Positions 23,910-32,659 of a stretch of 64,000 nucleotides of DNA are shown in pieces. Position numbers and translations under genes: made by a program. Under the pieces are notes generated by a model that saw nothing but the letters and a program-made list of their open reading frames with translations, was not told where the DNA came from and did no database searches. Numbering within the stretch: position 1 is the first letter of the stretch; the number at the start of each line of letters is the position of its first letter. The DNA comes from Candidatus Kurthia intestinigallinarum (lineage in GTDB: Bacteria > Bacillota > Bacilli > Bacillales_A > Planococcaceae): NCBI RefSeq assembly GCF_003991225.1, contig NZ_JTFC01000026.1, positions 62,001-126,000 of the forward strand, in the 5' to 3' direction.

Positions 23910-24650
23910 TTATTGATAAAAATACTGTTTTTTTGCCGCTTCTTTTTCCGTATCCGTCAAAGTACTCAGCGTTTTATGGCCATTTTTCATAATCGTTAAA
24001 TCATTGCCTGCTAACGTAACTGTACCATCTTCCGTACATTTCGTTAGCAATGGTCGTTTATTAAATACCGAGTCCTCGCTGTTTTCAATAATTTGCTGCG
24101 AATCAAGTAGTTGTGCTTGTGTAATCGGCTTTATATTAAAGCGATACGCAAGAACAAATTGTTCATCACGATAACGACGCTTCATATATAAATCATTCCC
24201 TTCAATACGGTAGTCACCGTTCGTCGATGACACTGTACGGCCATCTAAAGGCACTGCCATCAATGGAACATTATTACCAAACCCTGCATCAACAAGGTAC
24301 TGCTCCCCGTGTTCCTCTAGCAATATCAATGTATGCGTATAGCCAGTTTTTGAAAATTCTTCATGCAGTGCATCGTAAATAACTGCCGAAATTAGTTGCA
24401 CATGAAAGTCATTTTCCGTTAAAACCGTAGCTAATAGCGGATTAATTTCGTAGCACAGTCCACCGCGTTGTTGCTGTAAGATTTTCTTCGCTGTCCCTTC
24501 TTCCGATAATACCTCTGATGCCCCTTCGATAATATCCAAGTTTTCAAACGGTATATAGTCCGCGACATGTCGTAATAGTAGCGGCAAGTGTTTCATATCA
24601 ATTTTTGTTCCAGACAAGCGTATACGCGCTAAAAATGCTTCTGTTAACAT
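23910..24650 (-). CDS. arylamine N-acetyltransferase
   Basis: This 246-residue cytoplasmic enzyme transfers acetyl from acetyl-CoA to arylamines or hydrazines. The Cys-His-Asp triad is visible as Cys66 (RGGLCYEIN), His106 (YTHTLILLE) and Asp121 (VDAGFG). Length is slightly short of the 270-280 typical of bacterial NATs. The N-terminus MLTEAFLARIRLSG fits the family start. It is monocistronic with its own terminator. The physiological substrate cannot be told. Confidence 0.9.
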   Translation of the reverse strand: MLTEAFLARIRLSGTKIDMKHLPLLLRHVADYIPFENLDIIEGASEVLSEEGTAKKILQQQRGGLCYEINPLLATVLTENDFHVQLISAVIYDALHEEFSKTGYTHTLILLEEHGEQYLVDAGFGNNVPLMAVPLDGRTVSSTNGDYRIEGNDLYMKRRYRDEQFVLAYRFNIKPITQAQLLDSQQIIENSEDSVFNKRPLLTKCTEDGTVTLAGNDLTIMKNGHKTLSTLTDTEKEAAKKQYFYQ

Positions 24651-24694
24651 ATTATCACCTGCTTTATTAGTTTCTTTCTACAGTATAACGCAAA

Positions 24695-24729
24695 TTAAAA
24701 AAAGCCGAGGAATACATACCCTCCGACTT
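24695..24729 (-). terminator. terminator of the transglutaminase-like gene
   Basis: On the minus strand GTC.GAGG and CCTC.GGC arms (one bulged G) are followed by seven Ts. Confidence 0.65.
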
Positions 24730-24730
24730 G

Positions 24731-25513
24731 TTATTTTGCTGCATATGTTTTTAATGCTTTTGGGAAAGCACTTGTATTCCATTGATGATTTTTTGCTAAT
24801 TTCGCATCACTAATTAAGAAGTAATGATACTTATTAGCAGCTGAATCATCCCATGTTGTATCTAGGTTGTACCAATTGCCATTTAATTTTACTTTATTCC
24901 ATGCGTGATTCTCCCCGCCCGCAAATCCTGTTACATAGCGTACATCAATATCTAATTCTTTTAATAAATAATACGTTGTCATCGCATACCCTTGGCATAC
25001 CGCACGACCATCGTACATCACGCCATAAATCGAATAGCGATCTGCCTCACGACTATCGTATTTTGTTTGCCCAATGACATAGTTATGGACATTTTTCACT
25101 TGCTTATATGGTGAATTCGGATATTTTTTCTTAATTTTTTTCGCTACACGCTTAATTTTATCTAGCGCCTTCGCTTGCTTTGCCTTGCTCGTATAATACT
25201 TGACGTTAAACGTCGCTTCGCCGCCATTTTTACTACGATAAGATGTCACGGTATAACTTTTTACAACCGAATCAATTTCTGGTTTCTTTGCAATCGCATT
25301 TGGAATGAGCTGATTGACATATTTCGCAAAGTCATCGCCATTTCCTATATATTTGATTGTAAATGTTTTATCTAAATCGATTAAATGTTTTTCAACACTT
25401 GCTTTTAATTCCGTCATAGTCGACGGTGATTTGGCGCGCACCGATGTTAATTCTACTGTTCCTGCAATCAATAAACTTAAGCAACTTACTACAATAATTA
25501 ATAACTTCTTCAT
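24731..25513 (-). CDS. secreted transglutaminase-like protein
   Basis: From the ATG at 25513 (MKKLLIIVV) the protein is 260 residues, with a signal peptide ending near TSVRAKS. The core has Cys (GRAVCQGYAM), His (GGENHAWNKVKL) and Asp (WYNLDTTWDD), the Cys-His-Asp triad of the transglutaminase/protease-like superfamily, at about residues 170-235. Such secreted proteins act as peptidases or crosslinkers of the envelope; the activity here is unproven. The ribosome site is weak: AGAGG lies about 18 bases upstream, so the start could be revised. It is monocistronic. Confidence 0.82.
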   Translation of the reverse strand: MKKLLIIVVSCLSLLIAGTVELTSVRAKSPSTMTELKASVEKHLIDLDKTFTIKYIGNGDDFAKYVNQLIPNAIAKKPEIDSVVKSYTVTSYRSKNGGEATFNVKYYTSKAKQAKALDKIKRVAKKIKKKYPNSPYKQVKNVHNYVIGQTKYDSREADRYSIYGVMYDGRAVCQGYAMTTYYLLKELDIDVRYVTGFAGGENHAWNKVKLNGNWYNLDTTWDDSAANKYHYFLISDAKLAKNHQWNTSAFPKALKTYAAK

Positions 25514-25664
25514 AATATTTGTTACGTAATGCCTCTTTTCTGTTGATACCTTATTAGTGTAAAAGGAATTCAACAAAAAAGGACAAATTGTGCAAAAAAC
25601 CGTATTAAAATGATATAAATTTGATATTTTTTTACTTAAACGATGATTTCCCCTGTTCTTTTTA

Positions 25665-25790
25665 ATAAAAAAACAAGACTAGGACAAAACATGTCATTCT
25701 TCCAACGTTCGCAAAAAAACCGGAACCGCGCCACAGCACGTTTCCGGTTTTTTTATGCTCCTAGGAGCGGTTGTTTTTACATGTACGTCA
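25665..25790 (-). repeat. dispersed hairpin repeat, copy 1 (minus orientation)
   Basis: The core AAAACCGGAA...TTCCGGTTTT hairpin with GC-rich loop is flanked by GACGTACATG..AACCGCTCCTAGGAG on one side and ATGACAT..TTTGTCCTAGTC on the other. It matches copies at 35802 and 61906. It follows gnd on the minus strand and can serve as its terminator. Confidence 0.75.
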
Positions 25791-25811
25791 TAACTTCGTT
25801 TAATTAATCAA

Positions 25812-26708
25812 TTATTTACGTTCTACAGCGTGGCCGCCAAATTCATTACGAAGTGCTGCAACAACTTTACCTGTAAATGTATCATCTTCTTGTGAACGGT
25901 AGCGCATCATTAATGATAATGCTGTAACCGGAACGGCTGTCCCTAGCTCAAGAGCTGTCTCAACTGTCCATTTACCTTCACCTGAAGAATGCATAACTCC
26001 TTTAATTGTTTCTAGTTTAGGGTCTTTTGAGAATGCATTTTCTGTTAATTCCATTAACCATGAACGGATAACAGAACCGTTATTGAAGACATGCGCTACT
26101 TTTTCGTAATCATAATCATAATTTGATTTTTCAAGTACTTCAAAGCCTTCTGCGATTGCTGCCATCATCCCATATTCGATACCATTATGAATCATTTTTA
26201 AAAAGTGACCAGAACCCGCTTCACCTGTGTATAGGTAACCGCCTTCTACGCAAATGTCAGCGATGAAAGGTTCGATTGTAGCAAATGCCTCTGCATTGCC
26301 ACCAATCATCATACAAGCACCATTACGTGCGCCTGATGTACCACCTGATGTACCAACATCCATGAAGTGAATGCCTTGTTGTTTTAAATCATCCGCAAAT
26401 GCAATTGCTTCTTTGTAATGTGAGTTCCCACCATCAATTAAAATATCGCCTTCTGATAATAAACCTTTTAATGTTTCGATTGTTTGTACCGTAATATCAC
26501 CTGCTGGTACCATTAACCAAACGATGCGTGGTGTTTCTAATGCGTCAACCATATCTTCTAAAGATGCTTTATATGTGCCACCTACTGCTGTAAATTTTTC
26601 GCCTGCTTCTTGATTCACATCAAAAGCTGTTACCGTGTGTTTGTGATCCATTAAGTTTTCTGCTAAATTGAAGCCCATTTTTCCAAGGCCAACTAAACCA
26701 ATATTCAT
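25812..26708 (-). CDS. gnd: 6-phosphogluconate dehydrogenase (decarboxylating), short form
   Basis: This 298-residue enzyme oxidises 6-phosphogluconate to ribulose 5-phosphate with loss of CO2. The nucleotide fold has GLVGLGKMG (4-12); later motifs are DGGNSHYKE, FMDVGTSGGTSGARNG and FLKMIHNGIEYGMM. The short length matches the YqeC/GndA-like group, which is often NAD-linked, rather than the 470-residue Gnd. It is divergent from an RpiR-family regulator and near a gluconate permease, forming a gluconate-use module. Confidence 0.92.
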   Translation of the reverse strand: MNIGLVGLGKMGFNLAENLMDHKHTVTAFDVNQEAGEKFTAVGGTYKASLEDMVDALETPRIVWLMVPAGDITVQTIETLKGLLSEGDILIDGGNSHYKEAIAFADDLKQQGIHFMDVGTSGGTSGARNGACMMIGGNAEAFATIEPFIADICVEGGYLYTGEAGSGHFLKMIHNGIEYGMMAAIAEGFEVLEKSNYDYDYEKVAHVFNNGSVIRSWLMELTENAFSKDPKLETIKGVMHSSGEGKWTVETALELGTAVPVTALSLMMRYRSQEDDTFTGKVVAALRNEFGGHAVERK

Positions 26709-26775
26709 AAGGCATTCTCCTTTTTTCTCGTTATTTTCTTTTATTATACCGAATTTTTTTTCATTTTAAAACTAT

Positions 26776-26792
26776 TAATAAGAAATATTTTT
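26776..26792. promoter_or_regulatory. possible RpiR-family operator between gnd and the regulator
   Basis: AGAAATATTTTTTCT is a near-palindrome in the divergent gnd/regulator interval. A related GAAA-rich dyad occurs before gntP. The region is AT-rich, so this is tentative. Confidence 0.3.
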
Positions 26793-26845
26793 TCTAAAGT
26801 TGATTATGCTATAATAAATTTACTTTCATATAAAGGAGTTTTCGT

Positions 26846-27691
26846 ATGACGCAAAACACATTACGCAAAATTCAATCCATGTATCCTCGCTTAAGCGATA
26901 AAGAGAAAAAGATTGCTGACTTCGTGTTAGAAAACCCAGATCATATTATCCAAAATACAATCAATGGCGTTGCAGAGCAGCTTCATGTGGCAGATGCGAC
27001 AGTTTTCCGCTTCTGTAAACGCCTTGGCTTTAAAGGCTATCAAGCAATGAAAATTGCCTTAGCACAAGAAGCAATCGCCCCTTTAAAGCAAATTCATGAA
27101 GAAATTCAAGAGGGCGATTCGGAAGAAACAATTACATCAAAAATTTTCAAATCGAATATTCAAACGCTTGAAAATACCGAAAATATTTTAGAAGCACAAT
27201 CACTAGAGTCAGCAGTAGACCTGTTACATACCGCTTCTGAAGTTTATTTCTTCGGTACAGGTGGCTCGATGATTATCGCGATGGATGCTTACCATAAATT
27301 TGTACGTACAGGTGTAAAATGTTATTCATTTATTGATTCGCATTTCCAACTGATGGCGGCTAGTCAAATGAAACCTACCGATGTAGCGGTTATCGTCTCC
27401 CACTCTGGGAAAAATCGTGACACACTGAATATTGCACGCGTTGTACATGAATCGGGCGCTAAAATCGTGGCGATTACAGGCTTCCCAAAATCAAACTTGG
27501 CACAAATTGCCGAAGTATCCCTTTTCACAAGCTCCGAGGAGACGGAATACCGCTCTGAAGCACTTTCTAGCCGTATTGCACAGCTCAGCTTAATTGATGC
27601 GCTGTACGTCAATATTATGGTGCTACGTAAGGATACGTCGACAGATGCAATGAAAAAGGTACGTCACGCTATTTTAAATACCCGTATTTAA
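26846..27691 (+). CDS. MurR/RpiR-family transcriptional regulator
   Basis: This 281-residue regulator has an N-terminal helix-turn-helix (NGVAEQLHVADATVFRFCKRLGFKGYQ cut here to VADATVFRFCKRLGF, residues about 45-60) and a C-terminal SIS sugar-phosphate-binding domain (FFGTGGSMIIAMD, VSHSGKNRDTLNIA, AITGFP). It lies between gnd, read divergently, and gntP, read convergently, so 6-phosphogluconate or gluconate is the likely signal. ATAAAGGAG precedes the ATG. Confidence 0.9.
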   Translation: MTQNTLRKIQSMYPRLSDKEKKIADFVLENPDHIIQNTINGVAEQLHVADATVFRFCKRLGFKGYQAMKIALAQEAIAPLKQIHEEIQEGDSEETITSKIFKSNIQTLENTENILEAQSLESAVDLLHTASEVYFFGTGGSMIIAMDAYHKFVRTGVKCYSFIDSHFQLMAASQMKPTDVAVIVSHSGKNRDTLNIARVVHESGAKIVAITGFPKSNLAQIAEVSLFTSSEETEYRSEALSSRIAQLSLIDALYVNIMVLRKDTSTDAMKKVRHAILNTRI

Positions 27692-27722
27692 AAAAAAGAA
27701 TGTAAGCGTTTTACTGAAGAGG

Positions 27723-27768
27723 TTGAAAAAAAGGTCGGAACAATACTTAATTGTTCCGGCCTTTTTTA
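27723..27768. terminator. bidirectional terminator between the regulator and gntP
   Basis: AAGGTCGGAACAAT and ATTGTTCCGGCCTT arms are flanked by A-run and T-run, between convergent genes. Confidence 0.9.
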
Positions 27769-29109
27769 TTAAATAAATGCGTTAACGATAAGTGCAAGAA
27801 TAAACGCTGAGAATGATAATATAGTTTCAAGCGCTGTCCACGTTTTAAATGTTTCTTTAATTGTTAGACCTAAGTATTCTTTTACCATCCAGAAGCCGGC
27901 ATCATTAACATGTGAGAACATTAATGAACCTGCACCTGTTACAATAACAAGTAATTCTTTGTTGACACCCGTCATATGCTCAATAATTGGCGCTACAATC
28001 CCTGCTGCTGTTGTTAATGCAACTGTTGCTGAACCTGTCGCAATACGGATAAGCCCCGCAATAACGAAAGCTAATACAAGCGGTGATAAATCAAAGTTTT
28101 GTGCAAGGTTCCCGATTGTCGCACCAACACCAGAGTCGATTAAAATTTGTTTAAAACCGCCACCAGCACCAATGATAAGTGCGATAGAGCCGACTGGCAT
28201 AATACAGTCTTCTGTAAATTCTTTCATTTGTTTCTTCGTAATACCTAAACGATGTCCTAAGAAATAATACGCAGCAAATACTGAAATTAATAAGGCGATT
28301 AACGGACTACCAATAAAAGCAAATACATGTTCTGTGCCTTTACCAGCACCAATTAATTTTGTTAAATAACCAGCCATTGTACCAAATACCATTAAAATAA
28401 CGGGTAGTAAGATGATGAAGAATGACATACCAGTTGATGGCATTTGTGAGTCATCTTTATCTTCTATAATGATTGTTTTTGGTTTGCCTTCTGGTTTCAC
28501 ACGCTTGCTAATGAATTTGGCGAATAATGGACCGCCTAAAATACCTGCTGGAATGGCGATAATTAATGAGTACAATAATACTTTGCCCATATCAGCACCA
28601 TAAATACCAATAGCAGCGACAGCCCCTGGGTGTGGAGGAACTAAACCATGAACGATTGATAAACCAGCGATTGCAGGTAACCCAATCAGTAACAAGTTTT
28701 TCTTAGAAGCTTTCGCAATGGAAATAATTAATGGAAGAAGGATTAAAATTCCGACTTCAAAGAATACGGGAATTCCGATAATAAAACCTGATAAAAACAT
28801 TGCCCATGGCAAACGTTTTTCTCCGAATACTTTAATAAAGAAATTTGCGATTCGCAGTCCGGCACCTGATTCGGCAAGCATCTTACCTAAAATCGTACCT
28901 AACGCGATAATACCAATCAAGTGACCTAATGTACCGCCAACACCTGTTTCGTAAGCGGTAACAATTTTATCAAAGGACATGCCTGAGAAAATCGCCAAGA
29001 ATAAACTAGCAACAACTAAACTAATGAACGCGTGCCATTTGAAGACTGAAACGCCGACAATGACGATGACGATGGCTAATAATGTAATGAGTAATAAATA
29101 AGCGTCCAA
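27769..29109 (-). CDS. gntP: gluconate:proton symporter, GntP family
   Basis: This 446-residue permease imports gluconate or a related sugar acid with protons. It has about 12 transmembrane helices and family landmarks: GVGGTLGHLIGIIALGTILG, LVPPHPGAVAAIGIYGAD and SHVNDAGFWMVKEY near the C-terminus. It sits in a module with gnd and an RpiR regulator, but no gluconate kinase gene is visible in the window. A cre-like site and AT-rich dyads precede it. Confidence 0.92.
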   Translation of the reverse strand: MDAYLLLITLLAIVIVIVGVSVFKWHAFISLVVASLFLAIFSGMSFDKIVTAYETGVGGTLGHLIGIIALGTILGKMLAESGAGLRIANFFIKVFGEKRLPWAMFLSGFIIGIPVFFEVGILILLPLIISIAKASKKNLLLIGLPAIAGLSIVHGLVPPHPGAVAAIGIYGADMGKVLLYSLIIAIPAGILGGPLFAKFISKRVKPEGKPKTIIIEDKDDSQMPSTGMSFFIILLPVILMVFGTMAGYLTKLIGAGKGTEHVFAFIGSPLIALLISVFAAYYFLGHRLGITKKQMKEFTEDCIMPVGSIALIIGAGGGFKQILIDSGVGATIGNLAQNFDLSPLVLAFVIAGLIRIATGSATVALTTAAGIVAPIIEHMTGVNKELLVIVTGAGSLMFSHVNDAGFWMVKEYLGLTIKETFKTWTALETILSFSAFILALIVNAFI

Positions 29110-29142
29110 TTACTTCATCTCCTTTGGAATTGTAATTTTTAA

Positions 29143-29158
29143 AAATGTAAGCATTTTC
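29143..29158. promoter_or_regulatory. cre-like (CcpA) site upstream of gntP
   Basis: AATGTAAGCATTTTCATT fits the catabolite-responsive element consensus except for one central base (CA instead of CG). It lies about 40 bases before the gntP start, a usual place for glucose repression. Confidence 0.45.
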
Positions 29159-29388
29159 ATTAACGTTATTATACGAAAAAAATTTTCTTTTTTCAATATA
29201 AATAATTAAAAAAAATTCATTGCACTCTTGTGCTTCAAGAAAAAAATCTGTTTCTTGTGTACGATTTTTATATTCCCTTATTTATTTCTACTATTCATGA
29301 ACTATTTTTTCATATTGTCAAATAACAAAATTTTACTCATTTCTAAAAAAACGGTATGATAAGAGTAATCGAATAAGGAGTGATAACT

Positions 29389-30186
29389 ATGACATCATTA
29401 GCACAGCATTCAGAATCATTCGAACAGATAGGAAATCATGTAGGAATTTTAGTATTGCATGGCTTTGCGTGTACAACACAATCTGTACAACCGTGGGCAG
29501 AGGCTTTTGCCAAACGCGGTTACACGGTAAAAATGCCTATTTTAGCGGGGCATGGTACAACACCCGAGGATTTATACAATACGACGATTGAACAGCTTGT
29601 CCATAGCGCAACGGCCGCTTTAGAATGGCTACAAGAACGCACAGAGCACCAAGTTATTTGCGGGTTCGATTTTGGCGGCACAATCGCGCAACATCTTGCA
29701 CAACAATATCACGTAGATGGCTTACTGCTATTAAATGCAGCCTATCAATTACCTGCCAAAATGCTTGATAACGTTGAGGCGATCATTCAATCAAGCGACA
29801 CATACGGTCCTATCGGGACAGCTGACATCAAAAATCCACGCGCAACCGTTTATCGCTATGATAAATACCCTGTTGCATTAGCTCGTGAAATGATTATATT
29901 TACAAAAGATGTGGCTGCGCAATCAAATCGTATTCAAGCACCGCTCCTTGTTATGCATTCAACAGATGACCATGTGCTTCCACCTCAAACGGTTGATCAC
30001 TTAATCGCAACAGCTTCTTCAAAAGAAAAACATTTAATTATGTTACAAGATAGCTATCACTATGCGTTAGTTGACTACGATGCACCGCGTATCGTCGAGC
30101 AATCTCTCTATTTCGTTAAAGGGATTGATCCAGATCGTTACGCGCAGCCAATTGAAGAAAAACAAAAAAGAAAACGTCGTCGTTAA
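29389..30186 (+). CDS. alpha/beta hydrolase, Est30-like, with Asp at the nucleophile position
   Basis: This 265-residue protein starts at ATG 29389, eight bases after AAGGAG. It resembles thermostable carboxylesterase Est30: VLHGFACTT (oxyanion), LAGHGTTPEDL, a late Asp in HSTDDHVLPP and a His in DSYHYALVD. The nucleophile elbow, normally GLSxGG, reads GFDFGG with Asp94. An Asp nucleophile is used by epoxide hydrolases and haloalkane dehalogenases, but those have other features not evident here. The basic tail KQKRKRRR is unusual. So it may be an altered-function or inactive esterase. Confidence 0.8.
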   Translation: MTSLAQHSESFEQIGNHVGILVLHGFACTTQSVQPWAEAFAKRGYTVKMPILAGHGTTPEDLYNTTIEQLVHSATAALEWLQERTEHQVICGFDFGGTIAQHLAQQYHVDGLLLLNAAYQLPAKMLDNVEAIIQSSDTYGPIGTADIKNPRATVYRYDKYPVALAREMIIFTKDVAAQSNRIQAPLLVMHSTDDHVLPPQTVDHLIATASSKEKHLIMLQDSYHYALVDYDAPRIVEQSLYFVKGIDPDRYAQPIEEKQKRKRRR

Positions 30187-30192
30187 TTTTCC

Positions 30193-30235
30193 ACACAAAA
30201 AACCCGGAAACAATTGTTTCCGGGTTTTTTGTGTA
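30193..30235. terminator. bidirectional terminator between the hydrolase and parC
   Basis: AAAACCCGGAAACAATTG and CAATTGTTTCCGGGTTTT are perfect complementary arms between convergent genes. Confidence 0.9.
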
Positions 30236-30236
30236 T

Positions 30237-32657
30237 TTATTGTTGTTTGATTAGTGCGATATGCGTGATTTCTCCATCAGCATCACAATCAATCACAAAT
30301 TGACCATTTGAATAACGCTCTGCATGACGATATTTCGATACCGCTAACGTTTCCGGCTGACCTTTTTTCGTTTCAATTACGACTAAATCATCTTTTTCTA
30401 CACGACGCACATCAACAATACGATGTGGTTTTGATTTTAAGTCTCGTAAAATCGTTAAACCGCGTTTTGCACGACCTGTTAATTCAAAATCAGCAATACG
30501 CATACGTTTAACTGCCCCGCGATGTGTCACGATAAATACATCGCCCTGATCATCTGCATCGACAATAACAACCGATGCAATATAATCCCCATCTTTTAAG
30601 TTTGCTGCTTTAATACCTGCTGTTCGCGTGCTTGTTGGTGCTACCTCTTCCATTGGGAAGCGAAGCTCGTAGCCGTCATGGGTTACTAAAATAACATCTT
30701 TCGCGCTATCATCAACAATTTGTGCAAAAATTAACTCATCGCCTTTTTTCACATTCATTGCTTTATACGTTTTATTAAAACGTGTAATTAAATATTCTTC
30801 TAGTGCTGTTCGTTTAATTTGACCATTTCTTGTAACTGTCACAACGGAGCGTTTTGCCTTGAAATCCGTTACACCTTCAACCGAAATCAGCTGCTCGTCT
30901 GCATCAAGCGGTACAATACTTGAAATGTGTTGTCCAAGATCTTTCCAACGAATGTCTGGAAGATCATGAACGAGTTGTAAAATATAACGACCTTTATTCG
31001 TAAAGAGCATGACATGCTGCTGCGTATTAATGAAAGCTTGATAACATACGTGATCCGATTCTTTCATCGCTAATTCTTTTCCGTTAGATGATTTATATGA
31101 GCGTGGACTCGTACGTTTAATATAGCCATCTTCTGTTACAGATACGACTACTTCTTCATTTGGAATTAAAACATCCATATCCACTTTAATTTCTTGCACT
31201 TCTGCTTCGATAACGGAATGACGTGTTGTTTTAAAATCTTTTTTAATCGCTGTCAATTCTTTGCGTAATACGGCAATTAATTTTTTATTATCACCTAAAA
31301 TTTCTTCAAGTTCGCTAACTCGTTTTGTTAATTGTAGATGCTCTTCTTCAAGCTCTGTAATATCAGTATTAGTTAAACGATACAGTTGTAATGATACGAT
31401 TGCTTCCGCTTGTGTCTCAGAAAACGCAAATTGTTCTATTAAATTATGTTTGGCATCTTTTTTATCTTTTGATGCGCGGATTGCTTTAATAACTTTATCC
31501 AAAATAGATAAAGCTTTCATTAGCCCTTCTACAATATGTAGACGTGCTTTGGCTTTTTTTAAGTCAAATTGCGCGCGACGTGTAATAACATCTTTTTGGT
31601 GATTTACATACGCTTCCAACATTAATGGCAATGTCATCATTGTTGGTCGACGGTTATGAATCGCAATCATATTAAAGTTATAGGTTACTTGTAAATCCGT
31701 ATTTTTAAATAAGAATGGTAAAATCGGTGCTGCTGGTGCATCTTTTTTCATTTCAATAACGATACGAAGACCTTGGCGATCTGATTCATCACGCACTTCC
31801 GAAATATTATCTAGACGTTTATCTAAACGTAAGTCGTCCATTTTTTTCACAAGATGCGCTTTATTCACGTCAAACGGAATTTCTGTAATGACAATTTGCT
31901 CTTTTGACCCTTTTAATTGTTCAATGTCTGTTTTCGCACGTACGATAATTTTACCGCGTCCTGTTTCGTATGCCTTTTTAATGCCTTCTGCACCTTGAAT
32001 AATACCACCTGTTGGGAAATCTGGACCCGGTAATACCTTCATTAATTCATCAACTGTCACAGTTGGTTTTTTCAAATATAATAATGCAGCGTCAATGACT
32101 TCATGAAGTGCATGTGGTGGAATATCCGTTGCATAACCCGCAGAAATCCCGGTTGCGCCATTCACTAATAAATTTGGGAAGCGCGCAGGTAATACAGTTG
32201 GCTCTAAATCCTGATCATCAAAGTTTGGAATGAAATCAACTGTTTCTTTTTGTAAATCACGTAATAATTCAATTGAAATTTTTGATAAACGCGCCTCTGT
32301 ATAACGCATCGCGGCAGGTGGGTCACCATCAAGTGAACCGTTATTACCGTGCATTTCAATTAGTGGCATGCTTGATTTCCAATCTTGACTCATACGAACC
32401 ATTGCCTCGTACACACTTGTATCACCATGTGGGTGGTAGTTACCAATTACGTTACCGACTGTTTTCGCCGATTTACGGAATGGTTTATCCGCTAAATTCC
32501 CTTCATTGAACATCGCATATAAAATACGACGTTGCACGGGTTTTAATCCATCGCGTGCATCTGGTAGTGCACGGTCCTGAATAATATATTTACTATAACG
32601 ACCAAAACGGTCTCCAATCACATCTTCTAAAGGAAGATTTTGATAGCTCTCAGCCAT
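30237..32657 (-). CDS. parC: DNA topoisomerase IV subunit A
   Basis: This 806-residue subunit cuts and rejoins DNA to decatenate chromosomes. The catalytic Tyr lies in [12 protein letters not shown] near residue 123, and the quinolone region reads [12 protein letters not shown] at 75-86. Thr80 stands where most ParC proteins carry Ser80; Glu84 is retained. C-terminal beta-pinwheel repeats follow after about 490. The gene is two bases after parE and ends at a shared terminator. Against GyrA: it lacks a canonical GyrA box and follows the ParE-type gene. Confidence 0.95.
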   Translation of the reverse strand: MAESYQNLPLEDVIGDRFGRYSKYIIQDRALPDARDGLKPVQRRILYAMFNEGNLADKPFRKSAKTVGNVIGNYHPHGDTSVYEAMVRMSQDWKSSMPLIEMHGNNGSLDGDPPAAMRYTEARLSKISIELLRDLQKETVDFIPNFDDQDLEPTVLPARFPNLLVNGATGISAGYATDIPPHALHEVIDAALLYLKKPTVTVDELMKVLPGPDFPTGGIIQGAEGIKKAYETGRGKIIVRAKTDIEQLKGSKEQIVITEIPFDVNKAHLVKKMDDLRLDKRLDNISEVRDESDRQGLRIVIEMKKDAPAAPILPFLFKNTDLQVTYNFNMIAIHNRRPTMMTLPLMLEAYVNHQKDVITRRAQFDLKKAKARLHIVEGLMKALSILDKVIKAIRASKDKKDAKHNLIEQFAFSETQAEAIVSLQLYRLTNTDITELEEEHLQLTKRVSELEEILGDNKKLIAVLRKELTAIKKDFKTTRHSVIEAEVQEIKVDMDVLIPNEEVVVSVTEDGYIKRTSPRSYKSSNGKELAMKESDHVCYQAFINTQQHVMLFTNKGRYILQLVHDLPDIRWKDLGQHISSIVPLDADEQLISVEGVTDFKAKRSVVTVTRNGQIKRTALEEYLITRFNKTYKAMNVKKGDELIFAQIVDDSAKDVILVTHDGYELRFPMEEVAPTSTRTAGIKAANLKDGDYIASVVIVDADDQGDVFIVTHRGAVKRMRIADFELTGRAKRGLTILRDLKSKPHRIVDVRRVEKDDLVVIETKKGQPETLAVSKYRHAERYSNGQFVIDCDADGEITHIALIKQQ

Positions 32658-32659
32658 TA

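Noticed and set aside
27959-28267. 102-codon plus-strand frame across gntP
   Set aside because: Antisense to a well-supported 12-helix permease; no RBS.
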